DNA of 6,263 nt from Calditrichota bacterium (GTDB taxonomy: Bacteria > Electryoneota > RPQS01): contig JAGVEU010000021.1 in assembly GCA_020057985.1 (NCBI GenBank), positions 1 through 6,263 on the forward strand. Reading direction: 5' to 3'. The stretch's first letter is position 1, and every line of letters begins with the position of its first letter. Positions 1 through 5,716 of the stretch are shown here, in pieces. A model generated the notes under the pieces. The model saw only the letters and a list, made by a program, of their open reading frames with translations. It did not search any database and had not been told where the DNA came from. The position numbers and the translations under genes were made by a program.

Positions 1-76
1 CCGCCACGGAACGGGCCACGACCGACCAGGGCAACATCCCTTGCAATTGTCGAAACAAAATCATCCCTTGACTCAT
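1..76 (-). CDS. 5' end of an unidentified gene, running off the left edge; frame uncertain
   Basis: An ATG at 76-74 sits 9 bases after a GGAGG ribosome site (86-90) and about 45 bases downstream of a strong promoter, so a gene very probably starts here and continues beyond base 1. The frame set by this ATG is open to the edge and reads MSQGMILFRQLQGMLPWSVV and onwards (25 codons), which I do not recognise. The neighbouring frame looks more coding-like (many purine-N-pyrimidine codons) and reads DDFVSTIARDVALVGRGPFR. One extra G in the GGG run at 65-67 would join that frame to the ATG as MSQGDDFVSTIARD and so on. The sequence therefore supports a gene start, but whether its frame is intact is unclear. 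Function unknown. Confidence 0.4.
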   Translation of the reverse strand, partial: MSQGMILFRQLQGMLPWSVVARSVA

Positions 77-85
77 GGCTTGAAT

Positions 86-90
86 CCTCC
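86..90 (-). promoter_or_regulatory. Ribosome binding site GGAGG of the left-edge gene
   Basis: The minus strand reads GGAGG followed by 9 bases and then ATG at 76. This is a near-perfect Shine-Dalgarno core at a usable distance. It decides the start, because the more coding-like neighbouring frame has no ATG, GTG or TTG between this site and the window edge. Confidence 0.55.
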
Positions 91-119
91 GGTTTGTGTC
101 TTTGGGTTGAGAGAACGCA

Positions 120-147
120 AAGATACACAATTCCGCGAGGATGTCAA
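120..147 (-). promoter_or_regulatory. Promoter: TTGACA, 16-base spacer, TATCTT(TG)
   Basis: On the minus strand TTGACA (147-142) is a full match to the sigma-70 -35 consensus. After 16 bases comes TATCTT (125-120), which continues to TATCTTTG (125-118). TATCTTTG is an exact match to the Bacteroidota -7 motif TAnnTTTG, and the TTG lies 19 bases upstream of it, within the spacing known for that class. Transcription would begin near 110-113 and run left, giving a leader of about 35 bases before the ATG at 76. It lies beyond the terminator of the big upstream gene, so it starts a new transcription unit. Confidence 0.6.
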
Positions 148-451
148 GCCCTTTCTTTTCAACTACTTCCACCGCAAAAAACATTGAGACAGTAGTGAAG
201 CGAGTTGGGGGGTTGCACCTACCAGGACTTTGTCATACTGGCAGTAAATCCGATGCGGGCGCGGCAGGTAAGCTGAGATCCTGAACCTGGAGATTGCCAA
301 AATGCGCACTGCTTCTCAAGAGAATACCGGCATTCGTCTGACGCTGACCCCCTTTGTCCCCCTACTGAAGTAGGGGGAGAGAAGATTGTAATGACTATAA
401 GTGCCGAATACACATTCGAATGGATTAGACTATAGCTGTTTCGATAAAGAG
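148..451. other. Intergenic stretch without a convincing gene
   Basis: I see no protein-coding gene in these roughly 300 bases. A minus-strand open frame of about 100 codons spans 219-524, but it overlaps the terminator and the end of the large gene, has no clear ribosome site, and its product is low in complexity and looks unlike a folded protein. The region holds a GC-rich palindrome (357-378), a run of six G (205-210), and two copies of GACTATA (393-399 and 428-434). It could be a decayed or mobile repeat, but nothing in it identifies a family. Confidence 0.5.
347..378. repeat. GC-rich palindrome of the CCCCC/GGGGG type, possible dispersed repeat
   Basis: TCCCCCTAC (357-365) pairs perfectly with GTAGGGGGA (370-378) around a TGAA loop, giving a 9-bp stem. 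A further CCCCC run at 348-352, joined by TTTGT, could compete for the same GGGGG arm. Neither strand has a T-run directly after the stem, so it does not read as an intrinsic terminator. The alternation of C5 and G5 blocks resembles short palindromic repeats scattered between genes in many bacteria; that identity is inference, because only one copy is in the window. Confidence 0.45.
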
Positions 452-479
452 AAGACCCGGTCAGAAATGACCGGGTCTT
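452..479 (-). terminator. Intrinsic terminator of the C25-family gene, probably bidirectional
   Basis: AAGACCCGGTCA (452-463) and TGACCGGGTCTT (468-479) form a perfect 12-bp stem with a 4-base loop. On the minus strand the stem is followed by a moderately T-rich stretch (TTCTCTTTATC) and begins 22 bases after the TAG stop at 502-504. On the plus strand the stem also ends in TTT, so it could stop transcription from the left as well. Confidence 0.85.
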
Positions 480-501
480 TAGCAATGGAGAAATGAAAAC
501 T

Positions 502-3500
502 CTACGGCGAGTCTGAAGAGACAACGCGATAGAACATTTTCAGATTGGAACCGATGGTCCCTGTGTCTGTGAGGCTGGTGCCGCTTGTCGAGCCGACAAA
601 CGTCGCAAATGTGCCATTCGGGTCAGTGTCGCGGTAGACCTTATAGTACGGCGCACCGACGGAGTTCCAACTGATGGTGACGTCATTGGTGACACCGACA
701 CGCCGAATTACGATCTGCGGCGGAACCAGCGAGAAGCCGCTCGCGCGAATCATGCGATTGCCGGGGCGAGCGTTCGTCAGCACAGCATCTTCGCTGTACC
801 ACTGCTGGTCACAAGCATCGTAGAAATAGGAAGTGTGCGCGCGAGTGCTGCTGGTGTCCGTTCCAAAGGATTCGGGGTAGTCTCGCGGCTCGGTGTTCAT
901 GACGCTCAGATAGAATGCGCTGCTTAGTGAAAGCGGGGCGCCGCCACTGCGGATCACGACTTCCGACCATGCCGGGCCGGTCGGTAATCCGCCAAGAACG
1001 TTTCCTGCTGTTCCAGTAGTATCAGACCAGACCACCGTTCCCGGCAATCCGCCCGGGCCATTCGCAAGCAGTACAGCTATGCGGATCGGAACATGAGTCG
1101 CATCAGGTCGAGTCGGGCAGACGGCGAATTTCGCAGCACATAGAGCGAATGGAAATATGGTGGGTGTGAACTTCACTGCCCATTGGAAGTCAGGTCCATC
1201 CACCCAGTTGTAATTCTCCGCCGAGCCGTCATCGAATGATATCCACGCATTGCACAGGTTACCCGCGTCGAAAGTATAGACACCTGAAGTCGGCGAGAAC
1301 GTGGAAAGGCTCTGTGCGTCCGTGCAGCGCAGATAGTACTGGTAGTAGCCTTCAGCCAAACTTCCGGTCGTTACTGAGAATTCATCCGGATTTACTGTTG
1401 CTGCGAAAGTAGCGGAATCGTAGTTAGCCGCTCCGACCAATTTGTAGAAGAGCTTGGTCGTGAACCCTGTCACGTCATCGGTTACAATTGCCGTAAACAG
1501 AATCGGACCTGCCGCGGCATCGGCATGAGGAGTATGCGTGATGACAGGTGGCGTGCCAATCGTGAAGTTTGCGCTTGATGTATCACCTACGCTTGGCAAT
1601 GCAACTCCTGAGACACGAATGCGCGCGGTTGTTGTCGGTGGCCCGGTGACATCCCAGCCTAACTCGTTGTTGCCATTACTTGCATCGAGGATTTCCCATG
1701 TTACGCCTGGGTAGCTGCGGTTTAATTCAACCTTGGCTGCTCCAAGACCGGTGGAATTCCACGATATAGTTTGGATGGAGTTTTGCGGCCATAACTCACC
1801 ACCATTGGGTGACAGCAGAGAAACGGTAGGCATAAGAATGCTGAGGTTCGCGTTAGATGTATCTCCGATGGTTGGGGTGTTTGCGCTAACCACTCGAATT
1901 CGCGCCGTGCTCGAGATGGGGCTTGTGGTTGTCCACAACTGAGCGCCATCATTGGCCGTGCCACTGAACAGTGATTCCCACGTGACACCGGGATAGGTTC
2001 TGTTTATTGTAATGTTCACGTTGCCAGAAACGCCTACGCTTGTCCATGTGATGTTGTAAGCTTGTCCCACGTACCAATTTTCGCCGCCGTTCGGAGAACC
2101 GACCGTTATGGAAGTGATCAAGGCTCCGGAAGCATCAGTCGTATACATGATGGCCCGTCCGGCAACCAAGGATGCTGAGGCCGTTGATGAATACGTGTTC
2201 CAGTAGTGGTAGTCCAGACCAACTGAATGATCGGAATTCTGAATTCCAACGGACGCGTAGTCATTGTCGTTGCTTGTAGAATTCGGTAGGAGATTCACCG
2301 TGTTGTATTGCACCTTGATCTTGCCATCGCCTGTCGCAGTAGGCAAGAAGGCCGGATCATAGAGAATGATCTCGAAAATCTCAGACGGCTGTCCTGACTG
2401 GTTGCGCAACTTTGCCCGCCACTCCACTACATAGTAGTGATTCGTCGCATCGTAATACGTGTATACGTTGTTGTTGGCGTCCGGTGTGGCAAGATCATCC
2501 CAGTAACCGGCGATCTGATAGGGTGGACCGATTGGAGTACCCATGCGGTAGTTGCGGAAATCGTCAATAGTGCTCGTTCCGAGTGCACACCAGCCATTCG
2601 TACAAATCGTAAGGCGGTTCGAGATAGATCCATACATCACGAAGTTAAAGGGCAGAATGACAGTTGTGGACAGGTCGGCGTCTTCCGCATTATCAATCAA
2701 GTTGAGGGACGTGCCGGGACCGCCTTGTCCGGGAGCGATTTCAATCCACGAATAGGTACATGCGCCGTTGGGAGGAGTTGTTTCCGTATTGTCATAGGCA
2801 TAGTAGCCATATCCATCGGGTCCGGTTGGGCTGGTGCTCGCGAGCGTGCCGATAGTCAGTGTAAAGTCTACGCTATCCCTGAGTCCGTTGGCATCAGTAA
2901 TGATAAGCGTCATCGAGGAAACACGACCGTTGAAGGCGCTCGAGCTCACGGTGATGTTGAATGGATCTCCGGAGTTTGTCCCATTCGATCCTGCCGTAAT
3001 GGTTCCATAGGTTCCGTTGGAATCTCCCACGAAGATCAGTGGATCCAGTGATCGGAGAATGCCAACACCGGTGACCAATGATCGTGCTCCGCTGTTTTGG
3101 AAAGTCACAGTTAGGTTTCCTGTTTCGCCCGGATCAATGTTGCCGCCGGGGCCGGAAAAGGCGTTGCTGACATAAGCCACGTTGCCTGCCGATGGTGTGA
3201 AATCGAGCCGGACTCGCTGAGCGCCGACTGAAGACGTCAGATCCAAGTACAGAGCTACGGGTTCGTTGTTGAAAACGGCGCTGACATGGATTCTGAACGG
3301 CGAAACCGGATAGGCGCTGTCGCCTGGCGCAATATTAGGATAGGTCTTAGAGCCATCTGTAACTTGCACTCCAGGCATGGTAGATGAGAGCACGCCCGAA
3401 ATTCCTGTGACTGTCGCCGATGTTCCGGCATTGCGAAGTTTGACATTAAGGTCAATGGTCTCACCGGGGTTCAGGATGTGATCGGTGTTGCCGCTGGTTC

Positions 3501-5622
3501 CGCCCGTGTTGTCGTCATCCACATTCGTGCTCTTCCAAGCGAGAGATGCACTGCTGTTGACGACATTGATCGAATCGAGCTTCGGCACAATATCGTCTTT
3601 TGAGACGGTCAACTGCATGTATCCGGTCGTCGTTGTTGTCGCAGGTAGATTAATCTGGCCGGCAGCGTCTGTATAGCCGCGTGAATAGGTTTCGGTTCCT
3701 TTCCATAAGCAAACCAGAGCTCCTACGACGGGAGCTGAGCCGGGAGATTTGACCACGCTTATTGAAACGTTGTTTGTGCCGAGATTGATTGTAGATGGGT
3801 ACGTAGCCGAGATGCTGGAGATGGTCTTCCGCCAGATCGGCACCGCGGCGTCGCCCATCAAGTTTGTCCAACTGCAATAACTCGTGACATCCGAGGAATG
3901 AAAACTCCAATAGTTCTTATAAAGCTGCAGTTTCGCGGCCACCAGCGCAGCGCCCTGTTCCTGAATGTCAAGCACATAGAGTCCGTACATAAGCCCGGCA
4001 TCGAGGATGTTGTTGAACGGCACGTGAGTGCTAAGAGTAGCCACACCGACACATCCGATCGCGCCCTTTGGACTCCCGGCAGTTTGACCTGCGGGGCGCA
4101 CCCACTCCTCAGACAGAGTATTTCCTTCGTTAAATGATCCGGTTCCACATGTGAACACAGCCACGAATGGGAGCTTATAAGTTGTAGGAACTCCGCTCAA
4201 ATCCGACGGGTAGAACTCTCCAATCCAGGACATACGATCATTAAAGACAGATATGCCAAGTGCAAGTTGGTTGTTGACGTCTGTCGGGTTGATTGCGCCG
4301 GGATAGACGGTCAGAGGACCGGGGTTAATGCCATGGCCAAGCATGATCTGTCTTGTGTACTCCTTGGTTGATTGATTAGACGGGATATAGTCCGTATGCG
4401 CAGCGCACCAACCGCGCGTCAGCCATGCGCGGTCGTTCGTGTCCGCAGGAGTCTGATAATTGATCGTCTTGGTTACAAGAGCGTTGAGTTCTGTCAGAGA
4501 ACGGCTTGGCAGCCGTCCTATGGCAAGGTCGGGAACAGGATCGGGGTTTGGACCACCACTCGGATTCAGGATTCCATAGTAGTTGTCATAAGCCGATCCG
4601 TCTGTAACGATACCGTAGGTAGCTCCGCCATCCTCGTCGCCGAGGATGGTTACAAACTCAAGCAGGGCGCCGCTCGAGGTGTAAAGTGCGCTGATATAGT
4701 TGCGAATTGCGAGCGCGCTGGTTCCCGTCACTGCCGTAGTTACATAGGCGGCATTCACACCTTTTCTCTTGTAGAAATTGGCCAACCGTTGTCCCTCAGT
4801 GTTGATTCCGGCGTCATTGTTTCCAATGACCAGAAAATCTCCGGGGAAGACCGGCAGCGCGTCCAATGAACTGCCATGGAAGTTCTCGAACATCGAGTAG
4901 ATCTTCTTGAAGGACGGCGTGATCGAAGATGGCGTGAGCAGAATCTCATTCTCGCCGATTCCACCGATGTTCTCCACAAGCACTTCGATGTTGTCGTAGA
5001 CACGTATTTGCCCTGTGACCGGATTAATCTGTACCGGATAGGTTGTTACTACCACGAACCGGACATCTCTGACCGTGGCCGGATTCGAGATTTCAGCGAC
5101 ATTTTCCGGAAACCATCCGTCACTGCTGTAGATCGAAGAATTCGGCTGCGTGAAGCTTTGCTGAGCGGACCCGCCATCGCCAGTCAGAGCTTGCACAGGG
5201 GCTGGATAGATATTGTTCTGCTCAGTATAGGATAAATTGGTGACGATAAGATTGACGTTGCCGGTGTTACCAATCATAATCAGCCTCGTGACGCGAGGAA
5301 CATCCGGTTCGCCCGGAACAATCGTTGAGCCTTCGCCGCTCATTCTCACAGTAGAGTATGAAGTTCCATTCAGTTCGGTTGATCCGATTTCAAGAGGTGG
5401 ATCATAGAACCGCAGTCTGACGGCGTCCGGATTAGGATCTATAACCTCAAACGGAATCGGAATTGCTGCTTGCGGTCCCGAAAGGAGATTGAAGTTTGCG
5501 GGAAGGTTTTCGGGTGAAGTTAGGAGTTGCGTTGCGAAGCTTGCAGTTGCTGCCGCCAGCAATACGATTGCAAGCCACATCATTAGAAATTGTCTGCTAA
5601 ACAGTCTACGGCGCTTTTTCAT
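502..5622 (-). CDS. Exported gingipain-like (peptidase C25 family) multi-domain surface protein, 1706 aa
   Basis: Secreted C25-family (caspase-fold, clan CD) protein. A basic N-terminus and hydrophobic core (residues 1-30, ending ATASFA) form a signal peptide. Residues 31-255 resemble the C25 pro-region (GEPDVP at 104-109). The C25 fold spans about 261-598: GDFLVIGNND start, LGDED (327-331), YDNYYG (345-350), PDLAIGRLP (364-372), LPF (484-486), TCGTGSF (491-497) with Cys492 at the nucleophile position, and NLMGDAAVPIW near the end. The segment matching the gingipain NYTGHG motif is NDRMSW (461-466), without histidine, so proteolysis is doubtful. Then follow a transthyretin-like fold (about 604-690), two NPGET/DPGET repeats (about 713-790, 823-925), a CTNGW/GYWDDL beta-sandwich (about 934-1163), two SPNGGE Ig-like repeats (1171-1355), another Ig/FN3-like domain (about 1358-1452), a jelly-roll-like module (about 1454-1631) and a C-terminal FN3-like domain (1634-1706). 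Most module names are inferred from motif style. No transmembrane anchor, LPXTG or type IX sorting domain is evident. The start is supported by the signal peptide and a GA-rich ribosome site. Confidence 0.93.
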   Translation of the reverse strand: MKKRRRLFSRQFLMMWLAIVLLAAATASFATQLLTSPENLPANFNLLSGPQAAIPIPFEVIDPNPDAVRLRFYDPPLEIGSTELNGTSYSTVRMSGEGSTIVPGEPDVPRVTRLIMIGNTGNVNLIVTNLSYTEQNNIYPAPVQALTGDGGSAQQSFTQPNSSIYSSDGWFPENVAEISNPATVRDVRFVVVTTYPVQINPVTGQIRVYDNIEVLVENIGGIGENEILLTPSSITPSFKKIYSMFENFHGSSLDALPVFPGDFLVIGNNDAGINTEGQRLANFYKRKGVNAAYVTTAVTGTSALAIRNYISALYTSSGALLEFVTILGDEDGGATYGIVTDGSAYDNYYGILNPSGGPNPDPVPDLAIGRLPSRSLTELNALVTKTINYQTPADTNDRAWLTRGWCAAHTDYIPSNQSTKEYTRQIMLGHGINPGPLTVYPGAINPTDVNNQLALGISVFNDRMSWIGEFYPSDLSGVPTTYKLPFVAVFTCGTGSFNEGNTLSEEWVRPAGQTAGSPKGAIGCVGVATLSTHVPFNNILDAGLMYGLYVLDIQEQGAALVAAKLQLYKNYWSFHSSDVTSYCSWTNLMGDAAVPIWRKTISSISATYPSTINLGTNNVSISVVKSPGSAPVVGALVCLWKGTETYSRGYTDAAGQINLPATTTTTGYMQLTVSKDDIVPKLDSINVVNSSASLAWKSTNVDDDNTGGTSGNTDHILNPGETIDLNVKLRNAGTSATVTGISGVLSSTMPGVQVTDGSKTYPNIAPGDSAYPVSPFRIHVSAVFNNEPVALYLDLTSSVGAQRVRLDFTPSAGNVAYVSNAFSGPGGNIDPGETGNLTVTFQNSGARSLVTGVGILRSLDPLIFVGDSNGTYGTITAGSNGTNSGDPFNITVSSSAFNGRVSSMTLIITDANGLRDSVDFTLTIGTLASTSPTGPDGYGYYAYDNTETTPPNGACTYSWIEIAPGQGGPGTSLNLIDNAEDADLSTTVILPFNFVMYGSISNRLTICTNGWCALGTSTIDDFRNYRMGTPIGPPYQIAGYWDDLATPDANNNVYTYYDATNHYYVVEWRAKLRNQSGQPSEIFEIILYDPAFLPTATGDGKIKVQYNTVNLLPNSTSNDNDYASVGIQNSDHSVGLDYHYWNTYSSTASASLVAGRAIMYTTDASGALITSITVGSPNGGENWYVGQAYNITWTSVGVSGNVNITINRTYPGVTWESLFSGTANDGAQLWTTTSPISSTARIRVVSANTPTIGDTSNANLSILMPTVSLLSPNGGELWPQNSIQTISWNSTGLGAAKVELNRSYPGVTWEILDASNGNNELGWDVTGPPTTTARIRVSGVALPSVGDTSSANFTIGTPPVITHTPHADAAAGPILFTAIVTDDVTGFTTKLFYKLVGAANYDSATFAATVNPDEFSVTTGSLAEGYYQYYLRCTDAQSLSTFSPTSGVYTFDAGNLCNAWISFDDGSAENYNWVDGPDFQWAVKFTPTIFPFALCAAKFAVCPTRPDATHVPIRIAVLLANGPGGLPGTVVWSDTTGTAGNVLGGLPTGPAWSEVVIRSGGAPLSLSSAFYLSVMNTEPRDYPESFGTDTSSTRAHTSYFYDACDQQWYSEDAVLTNARPGNRMIRASGFSLVPPQIVIRRVGVTNDVTISWNSVGAPYYKVYRDTDPNGTFATFVGSTSGTSLTDTGTIGSNLKMFYRVVSSDSP
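505..723 (-). other. C-terminal FN3-like domain of the large protein
   Basis: Residues 1634-1706 form a final FN3-like beta-sandwich. Landmarks are IVIRRVG, VTISW, YYKVYRDTDPNGTF, SLTDTG and FYRVV right before the stop. The same layout ends the neighbouring protein encoded at 5717-6263. In many exported proteins of FCB candidate phyla a YKVYRSTDP-type FN3 domain occupies the last position; whether it serves in sorting or simply as a module is not known from the sequence. Confidence 0.65.
1558..2112 (-). repeat. Two tandem SPNGGE-type Ig-like repeats inside the large protein
   Basis: Residues 1171-1262 and 1266-1355 are two copies of one module of about 94 residues. Matching landmarks are SPNGGENW / SPNGGELW (1176, 1271), NRTYPGVTWE / NRSYPGVTWE (1207, 1301), TARIRV twice (1239, 1332) and GDTSNANLSI / GDTSSANFTI (1253, 1346). 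The DNA of the copies has drifted clearly more than the protein motifs, which points to an old duplication kept under selection. Such modules usually act as stalks or adhesive beta-sandwiches; the ligand cannot be told from sequence. Confidence 0.85.
3829..4842 (-). other. Peptidase C25-like domain within the large protein
   Basis: This segment encodes residues 261-598. The nucleophile-position cysteine is the TGT at 4147-4149 (Cys492), and six residues separate it from the LPF anchor, as in gingipain R. The histidine-position segment is encoded at 4225-4242. The conserved core matches the family along its length, so this is not a frameshifted or truncated copy. His533 (4024-4026), in the STHVPFNN stretch, is the nearest histidine after the cysteine. 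Confidence 0.82.
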
Positions 5623-5627
5623 AGTGT

Positions 5628-5634
5628 CTTTCTC
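5628..5634 (-). promoter_or_regulatory. GA-rich ribosome binding site of the C25-family gene
   Basis: The minus strand reads GAGAAAG, then 5 bases, then ATG at 5622. It is a weak Shine-Dalgarno match but well spaced, and the signal peptide that follows directly supports this ATG as the start. Confidence 0.45.
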
Positions 5635-5655
5635 ACGTCTAAGTTTGATGCTCGA

Positions 5656-5676
5656 TGCAAATGAACTCGTGCAAAT
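5656..5676. repeat. Pair of 7-base direct repeats upstream of the C25-family gene
   Basis: TGCAAAT occurs at 5656-5662 and again at 5670-5676, 14 bases apart start to start (ATTTGCA twice on the minus strand). They lie 34-54 bases upstream of the ATG, next to the AT-rich palindrome ATTAATTAAT (5675-5684). They could be an operator or part of a weak promoter, but no good -35/-10 pair is visible here and chance is possible. Confidence 0.25.
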
Positions 5677-5695
5677 TAATTAATGAATTCGATGG

Positions 5696-5711
5696 ACTCC
5701 GGGCGCGGAGT
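5696..5711. terminator. Short hairpin between the two large genes, weak terminator candidate
   Basis: ACTCCG (5696-5701) and CGGAGT (5706-5711) form a 6-bp stem with a 4-base loop, five bases after the TAA stop of the upstream gene. On the minus strand, the direction of the genes, no T-run follows, so termination would be weak at best. On the plus strand it is followed by TTGTTTTA and would look like a better terminator, but no plus-strand gene approaches it. It may instead protect the 3' end of the upstream message. Confidence 0.3.
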
Positions 5712-5716
5712 TTGTT

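Noticed and set aside
1..195. Plus-strand open frame ending at a TAG near 193-195 as the end of a gene entering from the left
   Set aside because: Its product is not protein-like, and the region holds a clear minus-strand promoter and ribosome site that it would run through.
393..434. Two copies of GACTATA (TATAGTC on the minus strand) as -10 boxes
   Set aside because: Neither has a -35-like sequence at proper distance, and they lie just past the terminator with no gene start following nearby.
219..524. Minus-strand open frame of 101 codons overlapping the end of the large gene
   Set aside because: It overlaps the terminator and the palindrome, has no good ribosome site, and its product shows no domain-like pattern.
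2437..3051. Plus-strand open frame of 204 codons inside the large gene
   Set aside because: It is antisense to a continuous, domain-rich coding region and has no promoter, ribosome site or recognisable product. The same holds for the other plus-strand frames at 4372-4869 and 4876-5235.
4330..4338. GHG at residues 429-431 of the large protein, resembling the gingipain catalytic GHG
   Set aside because: It is 62 residues before Cys492, whereas the catalytic spacing is about 33, and it falls in the MLxHGxxxxxVY stretch ahead of the true position; the aligned segment is NDRMSW.
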